Below are positions 47,499 to 55,880 of a DNA stretch of 64,000 nucleotides, piece after piece (within the stretch, counting starts at the first letter, position 1; every line of letters begins with the position of its first letter). The notes under the pieces were generated by a model. That model was not told the origin of the DNA. It was given only the letters and a program-made list of their open reading frames with translations, and ran no database searches. This stretch comes from Halomonas sp. SpR8 (GTDB lineage: Bacteria > Pseudomonadota > Gammaproteobacteria > Pseudomonadales > Halomonadaceae). Location of the stretch: assembly GCF_031010195.1 (NCBI RefSeq), contig NZ_JAUAMC010000002.1, positions 124,001-188,000 on the forward strand, given 5' to 3'. The position numbers were made by a program, and so were the translations under genes.

Positions 47499-48446
47499 AT
47501 GATCGTGAAACTGTTTGATCGCTCTATACGCCAGAAAAGCGTCGCTTTGGCAGTCGCCTTGCTGATCGGTTTAATGATGAGCAAGGCATTGTCTGCAAGT
47601 AACGAAAACAGCGTAGCGCCATTAGCTACGTTTGATTTCGCCATCGCGGAAACCCTCAATGCAATTGGGAACCCGCCTAGATTTCTGTCGGGTCTAGAAG
47701 GTTATGAAACATACTCGCGGCAAAGTGGCATTATTCCCAATACGACTAACCTGGGTTTTCGTCATCTTCCTAATCTTGAGCTACTGGCAAGCGATCCCCC
47801 ACAGCATATTCTGATTTCACCGCCCGCTCATGCCAGCTTACTGCCAAGACTCAGAAAAATTGCTGGTGTAAAGGAGTACCCACTTTATAACCATGCCGAT
47901 ATCGATGGCGACCCAAACGGCTGGGAAACGATCAAGGAGCTGACGCGACAGCTTGGTGATTTGGCTGGCAACCCTTCCGCTGCGGAAAATTATATCGAGC
48001 AGTCCAACGAGCACTTCGCATCTCTAAAGCGAGCGCTTAATGATATCGATTCACCTGTTTTGCTGGTGCGCCTGTTGGATGAGCGCCATGCCCGTGTTTA
48101 TGGCGCAGGAAGCGTTGAAGGCATGGTATTAAATCACCTTGGCCTTCAGAACGCCTGGCAGGGGGATTTAGGCCAATGGGGGATGACAACCGTCAGCGCA
48201 ACGCCTCTGTTTGATATTGAGTCTACATTGGTGTTTCTTGACAGCCCCTACGGCCCCGACGGAGGTGTGAGGCAACTACTCTCCGATGGACAGTGGCGAC
48301 ACTTACCGAGCGTGGAACAGGGAAACTATACGATTATTCCCGTCAACTATTGGTCCTGGGGAGGACTGCCTGCTGCCCGGCGCTTTGCTGACAGCCTTGC
48401 CAGCCATCTTATTGAAGACGGCAACACGATAGATTCGTACCAGTGA
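47499..48446 (+). CDS. FhuD/FecB-like iron-siderophore periplasmic binding protein 3
   Basis: A 315-residue secreted binding protein with signal peptide VALAVALLIGLMMSKALSAS and the local family landmarks FDFAIAETLNAI, LDERHARVYGAGSV, LGLQNAW, LGQWGMTTVSA and NYWSWGGLPAARRFAD. The ATG at 47499 gives the best signal peptide but has a poor ribosome site; an ATG at 47466 overlaps the receptor's TGA (TGATG) and would allow translational coupling with 11 more residues. Directly downstream of TonB receptor 2. Confidence 0.84.
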   Translation: MIVKLFDRSIRQKSVALAVALLIGLMMSKALSASNENSVAPLATFDFAIAETLNAIGNPPRFLSGLEGYETYSRQSGIIPNTTNLGFRHLPNLELLASDPPQHILISPPAHASLLPRLRKIAGVKEYPLYNHADIDGDPNGWETIKELTRQLGDLAGNPSAAENYIEQSNEHFASLKRALNDIDSPVLLVRLLDERHARVYGAGSVEGMVLNHLGLQNAWQGDLGQWGMTTVSATPLFDIESTLVFLDSPYGPDGGVRQLLSDGQWRHLPSVEQGNYTIIPVNYWSWGGLPAARRFADSLASHLIEDGNTIDSYQ

Positions 48447-48560
48447 GCCTACTCAAGCACGCCACTGTCATCGCCATGTCATGAATGGTTGTTTACCTTT
48501 ATCAAACGATTTAATAACAGCCATGCACCGTTAGCGCGACGGACACCCAGGAGAAACACA

Positions 48561-49358
48561 ATGCTTGATAGCAGCAATGACCTGCTCAAAACGGTAAAGC
48601 AAGCCGCCTATGAGGCTGGTGCCCTGCTGCGCGAGGGGTATTCGCAAAAGGGCCGGATCGCTTTTGAGCAAAAGGGGGCGTCTGACTTTGTCAGCTACTA
48701 CGATACGGCAGCGGAAAACATCATTATCGACTGTATCAGCAGCGCGTTTCCCGATATCGCTTTCTTAGGCGAAGAGAGCGGCCTGACACCCACCGATAGC
48801 GACTATACCGTGATCATTGATCCCCTTGATGGCACCAGCAACTTTTTGCATGGAGTGCCTCACTTCTCGGTTTCGATCGCGGTCACCAAGGGTAACGAGC
48901 TCGTCATGGGTGTTGTCTATCAACCGCTGCTTGATGAAATACTTTGGGCGGTCCAGGGCATGGGGGCTTTTCTCAATGATCGACAGCTCACTACGCCCTC
49001 TCCTCGCCCCATGACCGAGATGCTGGTGAGCACTTGCCTGCCCTACCATGCCAAAGGCGACTGCACCAAGACCCTGGATCAACTCGCCGTGCTGATGCCC
49101 CAAGTGGCTGGCATCCGCAGCCCCGGCTCAGCTGCGCTTGAGATCGCCTACATCAGCCTGGGCCGTTTTGATGCCTTTTGGTCCCAGGGCGCGGAGCTTG
49201 AATTTTGGGATATCGCCGCCGGCATTGTGATTGCCCGAGAGGCTGGTTACACCGTCACGGATCTCGCGGGCGAGCCGAATCCTGCTCAATGGAACAGCTT
49301 ACTTGCGGCACACCCCGAGAGGCATGGCCAACTGCTAGCGTGTTTAAAGGCCTGCTGA
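48561..49358 (+). CDS. Inositol monophosphatase family protein (SuhB-like)
   Basis: A 265-residue Mg-dependent phosphatase. Metal-binding motifs are GEES (near 69-73), IIDPLDGTSNF (near 85-95) and the C-terminal ELEFWDIAAGIVIAREAG (near 212-229). Family members hydrolyse inositol 1-phosphate or related sugar and nucleotide phosphates; the natural substrate here is unknown. The ATG at 48561 follows GGAG; an in-frame ATG at 48489 lacks one. It lies between iron-uptake genes, on the same strand as receptor 2 and its binding protein but separated by 114 bases. Confidence 0.9.
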   Translation: MLDSSNDLLKTVKQAAYEAGALLREGYSQKGRIAFEQKGASDFVSYYDTAAENIIIDCISSAFPDIAFLGEESGLTPTDSDYTVIIDPLDGTSNFLHGVPHFSVSIAVTKGNELVMGVVYQPLLDEILWAVQGMGAFLNDRQLTTPSPRPMTEMLVSTCLPYHAKGDCTKTLDQLAVLMPQVAGIRSPGSAALEIAYISLGRFDAFWSQGAELEFWDIAAGIVIAREAGYTVTDLAGEPNPAQWNSLLAAHPERHGQLLACLKAC

Positions 49359-49437
49359 TAAACGAGCAACATGCTCCTTAAGCACACGCCTTGTTTCGCA
49401 GACGCAAACAACGGTCACTGCTGAACACATGCCCAGC

Positions 49438-49578
49438 TTATTTCTTGTTCTTTCCTCCCTGGCGCGCTTTGAAGCGGGGGTTGGCCTTACAAATGACATA
49501 GAGCCGCCCGCGACGTTTGACCACTTGGCAATCAGGATGGCGGTTTTTGGCGGACTTGAGTGAGCTAAGTACTTGCAC
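49438..49578 (-). CDS. ykgO: Ribosomal protein bL36, zinc-independent paralogue (type B)
   Basis: A 46-residue protein, [11 protein letters not shown]...[23 protein letters not shown] by pattern. The normal L36 binds zinc through three Cys and one His; here the first Cys is His (HPDCQ) and the final His position is gone, so it is the C-minus form expressed under zinc starvation. Starts at GTG 49578 with GAGG before it; longer frames upstream are artefacts of the overlapping L31 gene region. Follows L31B after 10 bases on the same strand. Confidence 0.9.
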   Translation of the reverse strand: MQVLSSLKSAKNRHPDCQVVKRRGRLYVICKANPRFKARQGGKNKK

Positions 49579-49588
49579 GCTATATCCT

Positions 49589-49858
49589 CTATTTAGCGTC
49601 AGAAGAGCGGCGCGAAACCGTACCGAAACGCTGTTGGAAACACGCCACCCGACCCTCTGCGGATACTCTGCGTTGCTCACCGGTATAAAAAGGGTGAGAG
49701 GCGCTAGAGACATCCAGGTCGATCACTGGGTAGGTATTACCATCATCCCAGACAATCGTCTGCTTTGAGGTGCAGGTGGAACGGATCCGAAAAGTGGCGC
49801 CGCAACTGGTGTCGCGGAACACCACGTAGTCATAGGCAGGATGAATCCCCTTTCGCAT
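49589..49858 (-). CDS. ykgM: Ribosomal protein bL31, zinc-independent paralogue (type B)
   Basis: An 89-residue L31 type [17 protein letters not shown], then [32 protein letters not shown], and a basic tail. The CxxC zinc knuckle of type A is missing, so it replaces the zinc form when zinc is scarce. AAGGAG precedes the ATG at 49858. In many gammaproteobacteria L31B and L36B form a Zur-controlled pair, and a Zur-like sequence lies just upstream here. Confidence 0.93.
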   Translation of the reverse strand: MRKGIHPAYDYVVFRDTSCGATFRIRSTCTSKQTIVWDDGNTYPVIDLDVSSASHPFYTGEQRRVSAEGRVACFQQRFGTVSRRSSDAK

Positions 49859-49879
49859 GTTCGACTCCTTCAATCATAT

Positions 49880-49902
49880 TGATATAAGATAACATACCAA
49901 TT
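49880..49902 (-). promoter_or_regulatory. Putative Zur box before the L31B-L36B operon
   Basis: Read on the minus strand, GGTATGTTATCTTATATCA resembles the gammaproteobacterial Zur dyad (ATGTTAT...ATAACAT). It lies 22-44 bases before the L31B ATG. Assigned by eye; the right half is imperfect. Confidence 0.55.
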
Positions 49903-49903
49903 A

Positions 49904-49922
49904 AATATGATTCTCATTAGCG
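49904..49922. promoter_or_regulatory. Possible Fur-like box next to the Zur box
   Basis: AAATATGATTCTCATTAGC resembles a Fur repeat (ATGATTCTCATT). It lies between the Zur-like element and the iron-transport ATPase gene, and could serve either direction. Confidence 0.4.
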
Positions 49923-50039
49923 TGTAAAGGTTGTTATCTAACCATTTTGACTCTCAAGCAACACGCCACACCGACTCGGTTCTCCCTGGTTCACCCGCTG
50001 CGCCCCCTTCCTCGGTATAAATCATTTCATTTTTTTGTT

Positions 50040-50085
50040 AAAAATGAGAACTATTAGCACTAGAATGGGCCATTATCATTAACCC
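50040..50085. promoter_or_regulatory. Two Fur-like boxes before the FhuC-like gene
   Basis: AAAATGAGAACTATTAGCAC (50041-50060) and CCATTATCATTAA (50070-50082) both resemble Fur half-site repeats and sit within 65 bases of the ATPase ATG. This suggests iron repression of the ATPase-binding protein pair. Confidence 0.55.
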
Positions 50086-50103
50086 TATCGTCAGGAGTGA
50101 TTC

Positions 50104-50871
50104 ATGTTCGAGGTCAAAGGTGCCACTTTTGAAATCAATGGCAAGCCGATTCTCAATCCCATTGACCACAGCTTTCATGAAGGCAAGGTTTACGGCTTGA
50201 TTGGCCACAACGGCTCGGGGAAGTCGACGCTGATAAAGCTGATGGCCCAGCAACAGCCGGTCAGCCAAGGTGAGATTCACTTTGACCAACGCCCGCTAAG
50301 TGATTGGGGGAACCGCGAGTTCGCTCGCCAAGTGGCTTACCTGCCCCAGCATTTGCCCAGCGCTGAAAGCCTTACCGGGCGAGAACTGGTGGCTTTTGGC
50401 CGCTACCCTTGGCATGGCCTGTTGGGTCGCCATAACCAGGAAGACAAAGACGCCATTGATCGCGCCATTGCCCTGACCCACACCGAGGCCTTTGCTGACC
50501 GCTTAGTCGATACGCTCTCCGGTGGTGAACGTCAGCGGGTGTGGCTGGCCATGCTACTGGCGCAGGGTAGCCGATTTCTGCTGCTAGATGAGCCGCTCGC
50601 GGCGCTGGATATCGCCCACCAGATCGAAGTGTTGGCGCTGATCCGCAAGCTGTGTGATGAGTTAAATCTGGGGGTCATCATTGTGCTGCACGATATCAAC
50701 ATGGCCTCTCGCTACTGCGATGAGCTGATGGCGTTGCACAGCGGTCGTTTACTGGCCTGCGGCTCCCCAAATGACATGATGTGCGATAGCACGCTGGAAG
50801 CGATTTACGGGCTCCCCATGCAGGTCATGAAGCACCCCAACGGAGAGCACAATATCGCCGTGGCGCAATGA
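50104..50871 (+). CDS. fhuC: Iron-siderophore ABC transporter ATP-binding protein (FhuC/FecE-like)
   Basis: A 255-residue ATPase of siderophore importers. Walker A GHNGSGKST (34-42), Q-loop YLPQHLP (79-85), signature LSGGERQR (near 138), Walker B FLLLDEPLAALD, switch IIVLHDINMASRYCDEL. The protein matches FhuC-type subunits in length and in the C-terminal YGLPMQVMKHPNG region. An AGGAG ribosome site precedes the ATG. It overlaps the next binding-protein gene by 4 bases (ATGA). No partner permease is encoded in this window. Confidence 0.92.
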   Translation: MFEVKGATFEINGKPILNPIDHSFHEGKVYGLIGHNGSGKSTLIKLMAQQQPVSQGEIHFDQRPLSDWGNREFARQVAYLPQHLPSAESLTGRELVAFGRYPWHGLLGRHNQEDKDAIDRAIALTHTEAFADRLVDTLSGGERQRVWLAMLLAQGSRFLLLDEPLAALDIAHQIEVLALIRKLCDELNLGVIIVLHDINMASRYCDELMALHSGRLLACGSPNDMMCDSTLEAIYGLPMQVMKHPNGEHNIAVAQ

Positions 50872-51731
50872 CAGGTTACCTGCCAAATGGGCTGTTAGCG
50901 CTAGCCTGCGTTGGTTTTCTGGCTAACACCCAGGTTATGGCTTCAGTGGATGTTGTGACCCTGGATTGGACGATCGCCGAGACGTTGATCGCCCTTAACC
51001 ATCCACCGGTAGGTTTAGCGGAGATTCCCCCCTACCAGCGCTGGGCAGGGGCTGGGGCGTTACCCGAAGGCGTGCTTGATGTGGGCCTTCGCTCGCAGCC
51101 TAACCGCGAACTCATCGCCCAGCAGGCTCCTGATCACATTCTACTCTCGCCGCTGTTTATGCGCTTAAGCGACCAGCTTGAGGCCATTGCCCCTGTCACC
51201 GGGTTAAGCACCTATCAGCTTGGCGAGCCTTTATGGCAACGTCTGCAGAACACAACTCATAGCCTAGCTGAGCTAAGCGGTAACCAGGCGGCAGCCGCTA
51301 CGCTGGTCAACACCGTCGAAACGTACCTGGATCAACAAAAAGCGCAGCTTGAGGAGCAGCCACCGTTGCTGGTAGTGCAGTTTATCGACGCACGGCATCT
51401 ACGCGTGTTTGGCGAGCAGAGCCTTTTTCAGGCGGTGATTGAACGCTTGGGGCTTACCAACGTTTGGCAACAACCCACCAATCAGTGGGGCTTTTCGACG
51501 GCCGCTCTAGAAGAGCTGCTGGCTTACTCAGAGGCGGCTATCGTTGTCGTTGAGCCGCTGCCAGTGGGCATGCAAAATGGTTTTTCTAGCAACGCGTTAT
51601 GGCAACATTTACCTGCGGTGCAAGAAAACCGAGTCGTTCGCCTACCGGCCGTATGGAGTTTTGGGGGTTTGCCATCGGCGGTGCGCTTCGCTGAACTGCT
51701 CAGCGAAGCGCTGCTAGCCCGCCAGGGATAA
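50868..51731 (+). CDS. fhuD: FhuD-like iron-siderophore periplasmic binding protein 4
   Basis: A 287-residue secreted binding protein, the most typical of the four in the window. N-terminal signal region NGLLALACVGFLANTQVMAS, then LDWTIAETLIALNHPP, IDARHLRVFGEQSL, LGLTNVWQQPTNQWGFSTAALEEL and VWSFGGLPSAVRFAELL. Translationally coupled to the FhuC-like ATPase through a 4-base overlap, so these two probably form one importer together with a permease encoded elsewhere. Confidence 0.88.
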   Translation: MTGYLPNGLLALACVGFLANTQVMASVDVVTLDWTIAETLIALNHPPVGLAEIPPYQRWAGAGALPEGVLDVGLRSQPNRELIAQQAPDHILLSPLFMRLSDQLEAIAPVTGLSTYQLGEPLWQRLQNTTHSLAELSGNQAAAATLVNTVETYLDQQKAQLEEQPPLLVVQFIDARHLRVFGEQSLFQAVIERLGLTNVWQQPTNQWGFSTAALEELLAYSEAAIVVVEPLPVGMQNGFSSNALWQHLPAVQENRVVRLPAVWSFGGLPSAVRFAELLSEALLARQG

Positions 51732-51733
51732 TT

Positions 51734-51790
51734 TAGAAGATAGCTTTTAGAAGATGGTTTAGAAGATAGCTTAGAAGATAATTTAGAAAT
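51734..51790. repeat. Short tandem repeat, TTAGAAGAT units
   Basis: Four exact copies of TTAGAAGAT start at 51734, 51748, 51760 and 51772, with a partial fifth (TTAGAA) at 51784. Spacing is 14, 12 and 12 bases. The array fills the gap between the convergent fhuD-like gene and TonB receptor 3 and contributes the receptor's stop codon. Likely replication slippage; no function can be stated. Confidence 0.8.
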
Positions 51791-53954
51791 CGAGCGAAGC
51801 AGAGAGCTTTACCGTGCGCGGCTCGCCTTGGGTCAAATACCCCCCGGTTGCCGAAGCCCAGTAGTTCTCATCGGTGAGGTTTTCAATATTGGCACGCAGG
51901 GTGAGCGTGTTGGTATTTAGTGGCATCGCGTAGCGAACGCCGAGATCCCAGCGGGTCCAGGCCTCTACCTCAAGCTGGTTTGCAGCGTCTAAATACTGGC
52001 TGCCATTGCGAACGGCGCGGCCGCTGAGTGTCCAGCCCGGCGCCTGGGGAATATCCCACTCACTGCCCACGACTAAACGATAGCCAGGCACACCCACCGC
52101 ATCATTGCCTTGGTTAGTGCCATCATCCGTGCGGGTCAGCTCAGGATCAATCCACATGGCGCTACTCAGCAGGCGCAGCCCGTCCAGCGGTTCACCGTAA
52201 ACGCTCAGCTCGACGCCACGATTGCGCTGTTCGCCATAATAGTCATAAACGCTGGTTTCAGGGTCAATAAAGGCGTTGGGCTGTTCGATTTCAAACAGGC
52301 TCACACTGCCACCCAAATTACCCAAATCGAGTTTAGCGCCTATTTCGTTCTGCTTGGCTTCAACCAAGCCGATACTCTGCCCTGCATTAACCGCCGTGGT
52401 GGGCGCCGTATCGCCCGGTTGCAGCGCTTCGATATGGTTGGCGTAGAGCGATAGGGAGTCAGTCGGTTTTACTACGACGCCATACACAGGCGAAAGCCGT
52501 GTATCGTTAAAGTTAACATCAAAGTTGCCGTCGTAATCATAGTTGCTCACGTCGACCTCCTGATAACGAGCGCCTAAGGTCAACAGCAGCCGATCATCCA
52601 GGAAGCCCAGGGTATCGGAAAGCGACACGCCGTTATTGCGAGTACGGCTACGTAAGTTTGGGTTGCTCATATCCCCGCCGTCCCAATCTGGCGCTTGCAG
52701 CGGCACATCGGCAGGTTGATAAATGTTGGTATCGCTAGGAGTAGTCAGCACCATCTCATAAGCCGAACGAGTAGTGCGATAAACGCTGGAATAGCCTAAG
52801 TCCAACTGGTGGCTGACCGCGCCTGTATCAAAGGCGCCCCGCAAACCAGCCTGCCCGCCAATACTTTCAGCACGATAAGGCACTTCCATCTGCCCGATAA
52901 TGGCGGAACCATCCGCCACATTCACGACAGGCGTTGCATACATACCACTTTCACGAGTGTCGCTGCCACCCAGCGCTGCATAGGCAGTCCAACTGTCGGC
53001 AACATCGTACTCACCGCGCAACATCGCAAAATTGGTCTTCAACTCGGTATTGACCCACTCCGGCGCATAGTTGCTACTTGCTGAGGGAGCATCGGGGATG
53101 CTCATCAGGCCAGCTCCAACCCTGACCACCGGACGACCGCCATTCACTGTGTGAGCTTGATGCCCTATATCCAACGAGGCACGACCGCGTTCACCGCGAT
53201 AATCCAGTCCCACTACGGCGGAGGTTGCGCGACGCTCTTCATCATCAATCGCGACTTCACCCCGGCCACGCTCAATACTGGCACGAACGCCAAACTGATG
53301 CTCATCGCCAAAACGCCGTCCAAGTTCTAGGCCACTTTGAACATAGCCGCTGCTAGCCACCCCGGTGGTTAATTGCGTGAGTGGCTCATCCGACGCACGC
53401 TTGGGCTCAATGTTGATAGCACCACCGACACCAGAGCCACTGGGCGCAACACCATTGGCAAAGGCATTGGCCCCCTTAAACAGCTCCACACGTTCGGCAA
53501 TATTGGTCGCGACCACCTGACGGGGTAATACACCATAAAGTCCGCCGTAAGCGATGTCTTCGCCATCAAGTTCAAAGCCACGAATTTGAAACTTTTCGGC
53601 GTAGTTGCCATAGCCATAACCGCTTTGTACCGATGCATCATTGATCAGCACATCGGCCAGCGTCTCCGCCTGCTGGTTGTCGATTAGCTCAGCGGTAAAC
53701 CCAATCACATTGAACGGCACATCGGCTGCATTGCGCTGCCCCCAGGTGCCAACACGCGCACCCGTGGCCACTTGGCCACCGGCAAACACAGGCGCCAGAG
53801 TATCACCGCTTGCGGTGGCTTCACCGATCACCGTGACTGTCTCAAGCGAGGCATCGTTATTGGGAGAGGATTGCCCCCAAACAACTCCAGGCAGCGGCAC
53901 GACGCCGAGCACGACAAAAGTAAGCGTACGCCAGGAGGGGGAAGGCCGAGACAT
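51783..53954 (-). CDS. TonB-dependent siderophore receptor 3
   Basis: A 723-residue outer-membrane receptor. Signal peptide LTFVVLGVVPLPGVVWG (cleavage near residue 27), TonB-box-like LETVTVIGEA, plug domain (FNVIGFTAELIDNQQAETLADVL, FQIRGFELDGEDIAYGG, RVELFKGANAFANGVAPSGSGVGGAINIEPK) and a barrel ending YLTQGEPRTVKLSASLDF. The plug resembles ferrichrome/coprogen-type receptors such as FcuA. The ATG at 53954 follows GAGG by seven bases; a longer frame from 54002 lacks one. No STN domain. It follows the second exporter gene on the same strand with a 144-base gap, so export and uptake genes may be transcribed together. Confidence 0.92.
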   Translation of the reverse strand: MSRPSPSWRTLTFVVLGVVPLPGVVWGQSSPNNDASLETVTVIGEATASGDTLAPVFAGGQVATGARVGTWGQRNAADVPFNVIGFTAELIDNQQAETLADVLINDASVQSGYGYGNYAEKFQIRGFELDGEDIAYGGLYGVLPRQVVATNIAERVELFKGANAFANGVAPSGSGVGGAINIEPKRASDEPLTQLTTGVASSGYVQSGLELGRRFGDEHQFGVRASIERGRGEVAIDDEERRATSAVVGLDYRGERGRASLDIGHQAHTVNGGRPVVRVGAGLMSIPDAPSASSNYAPEWVNTELKTNFAMLRGEYDVADSWTAYAALGGSDTRESGMYATPVVNVADGSAIIGQMEVPYRAESIGGQAGLRGAFDTGAVSHQLDLGYSSVYRTTRSAYEMVLTTPSDTNIYQPADVPLQAPDWDGGDMSNPNLRSRTRNNGVSLSDTLGFLDDRLLLTLGARYQEVDVSNYDYDGNFDVNFNDTRLSPVYGVVVKPTDSLSLYANHIEALQPGDTAPTTAVNAGQSIGLVEAKQNEIGAKLDLGNLGGSVSLFEIEQPNAFIDPETSVYDYYGEQRNRGVELSVYGEPLDGLRLLSSAMWIDPELTRTDDGTNQGNDAVGVPGYRLVVGSEWDIPQAPGWTLSGRAVRNGSQYLDAANQLEVEAWTRWDLGVRYAMPLNTNTLTLRANIENLTDENYWASATGGYLTQGEPRTVKLSASLDF

Positions 53955-54098
53955 ATCGTTTCCTCTATTATTAGCAGCAGTTGACAGTCGCTGCGACAAC
54001 ATAAGCCGCAGAAGGAGAACAAATGCTATATCAAAGAGGAATTATTGTCATAAGCTAAATAAACGTATTTATCAATCGCAGCTATGCGTTAACGCGGT

Positions 54099-55751
54099 TT
54101 AGATATTTATTTGCGCGACTGCATCTTCACTCGCGCGCGCACGCTGCTCGCCTGTCAGCTCGCTTAACTGCCCCTTCGACATCTCCAGCAACCGGTCGGC
54201 GTGGACAAAGTAGCTGTCGTCATGACTAATAGCGAACACGGTTTTGCCCATGGCTTTTAAGTGCGGTAACAGCTCGCGGTAGAACAGCCGCCGGAACTGT
54301 GGATCCTGGTCCGCCGCCCACTCGTCGAGCAGTAAAATATCGCGCTTTTCGGCAATCGCCAGCAGCAGCGCCAGACGTTTACGCTGGCCTTGGGAGAGCT
54401 GGGTGTTGATAACGCGATCTCCCTCCCACTGCAGTTTGTACTGCATCTGCAGCCGTTCAAGCCAGGTATCAACGACCTGCGGGTCAGCGGGCAGACCTTC
54501 AGGGCCCATGGTCTGATCAAACTGGTGGAAATCGGTAAATACGCTGGCAAAACGGGCGCGGAACGCTTCCCACTGTTCGGTAGTGACCACCTGCCCATCA
54601 ATCTTAATAGTACCGCTTTGGGGGCGGTATAAACCGGAAAGCAGCCTAGCCAGGGTCGACTTACCGCTGCCGTTGCCGCCGATCAGAAACACCTGCTCAC
54701 CGCGCTCTAGAGTCATATTAAGCGGCCCCACCTGGAAACCTTCGCCTTGGGCAGTATCCGGGTAGTGGTAGGTGACCTCTGCCAGCTCAAGGCGTTGCCA
54801 ATCGGCCAGCGTATCGTCTACCGCAAAACTTGACTGGTACTCGGCTAACTCCAGGCTGCTCAATTTATCAAAAGCCACTTGAGCACTAATTAAGGTTGGC
54901 CAGGCGCCCACCGCCTGAATCAGCGGTGTGCGCAAAAACAGCAGCGTCAACGCAAACGTTGAGGCTACCGTGGTGTTGGCCCACCCCAACCCATTAGAGA
55001 GGAAAAACACCACGCCGATGGCGCCCAACATCATAATGTTGGACCAGTTATTGGCACTCAAATGGTAGGTATCAGCGCGAATAATGTGGTGACGATAGTC
55101 GCGTGCATTGGCGGTATAGCGCTCATCATAAAAACGTCGGGCACGGTCGCGGTTCAGCGCCAACTCTTTGCGCCCCTCTATGGCGGCCTGGAAATCTTTA
55201 TATAGACTGTCTTCGCTTTCGCGCACCAGGCGAAAGTGGCGATACACACGCGACACCAGCACCCAGCCTACACTCATGGTAAACGCAATCCAGACAATCG
55301 TAATGACCACCATTTTGGGTGACAGCCAGGCCAAATAAGTGATGGAGGCCAGCGTTAGCACCACGCCCTGTATCAATTCCGGCAGGCGCACAAAACCAAT
55401 GGTGATGTTGCGCACATCGCTGGACAGACTGGCCAGTAGGGTGGCGTTACCCAACTGCTCCAAGCGCTCAATATCAGTGTCGAGAATCCGCTTCACCAGC
55501 CGCGAACGTAGGTCAAATACAAAGTGGTGCCCCAGCACGGTCAGCGCCAACTGCGTACTTAGCGTAACGGCCAGTAGCACCGCCAGCAGACCTAGAAATT
55601 GCGGCAGCGCGGCCATACTACCTACTTCAATAAGCCGTTGATTGATAAACGCAATCACCCCCACGCCTAAGCCAGCGCTCAGCAGGCTCAAAGCAATGGC
55701 ACCTAAAAAGGGCCAACGGTAGTGATGAAATACTAAGCGCAGCAGTTCCAT
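54099..55751 (-). CDS. Second cyclic-peptide/siderophore ABC exporter (PvdE/SyrD-like)
   Basis: A 550-residue half-size ABC transporter of the same family as the one at 5254. Six membrane helices in the first 300 residues, then Walker [11 protein letters not shown], signature [14 protein letters not shown], Walker [14 protein letters not shown] and [15 protein letters not shown]. Sequence differs clearly from the first exporter in the membrane part, so the two are not a recent duplication. One may serve export of the precursor across the inner membrane and the other a different step or substrate; this is inference. Confidence 0.9.
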   Translation of the reverse strand: MELLRLVFHHYRWPFLGAIALSLLSAGLGVGVIAFINQRLIEVGSMAALPQFLGLLAVLLAVTLSTQLALTVLGHHFVFDLRSRLVKRILDTDIERLEQLGNATLLASLSSDVRNITIGFVRLPELIQGVVLTLASITYLAWLSPKMVVITIVWIAFTMSVGWVLVSRVYRHFRLVRESEDSLYKDFQAAIEGRKELALNRDRARRFYDERYTANARDYRHHIIRADTYHLSANNWSNIMMLGAIGVVFFLSNGLGWANTTVASTFALTLLFLRTPLIQAVGAWPTLISAQVAFDKLSSLELAEYQSSFAVDDTLADWQRLELAEVTYHYPDTAQGEGFQVGPLNMTLERGEQVFLIGGNGSGKSTLARLLSGLYRPQSGTIKIDGQVVTTEQWEAFRARFASVFTDFHQFDQTMGPEGLPADPQVVDTWLERLQMQYKLQWEGDRVINTQLSQGQRKRLALLLAIAEKRDILLLDEWAADQDPQFRRLFYRELLPHLKAMGKTVFAISHDDSYFVHADRLLEMSKGQLSELTGEQRARASEDAVAQINI

Positions 55752-55827
55752 GGGGCTCCTTGCCTTCCTGTAAAGGGCGCTGAAGTCTATCAGCAGCAGC
55801 TCTTGCCAAGAAAGCGTTATGCAACAG

Positions 55828-55863
55828 GGTTAATCAAGATGGCTAGTCGAAATGGTTAATCAA
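55828..55863. repeat. Direct repeat before the second exporter
   Basis: GGTTAATCAA occurs at 55828-55837 and again at 55854-55863, 26 bases apart, upstream of the exporter start. It could be a pair of regulator half-sites; no known regulator is recognised. Confidence 0.5.
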
Positions 55864-55880
55864 CATGGTGCTACGTACTA

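Noticed and set aside
51734-51790. CRISPR-like array
   Set aside because: Units are only 9 bases with 3-5-base gaps and no spacers or cas genes.
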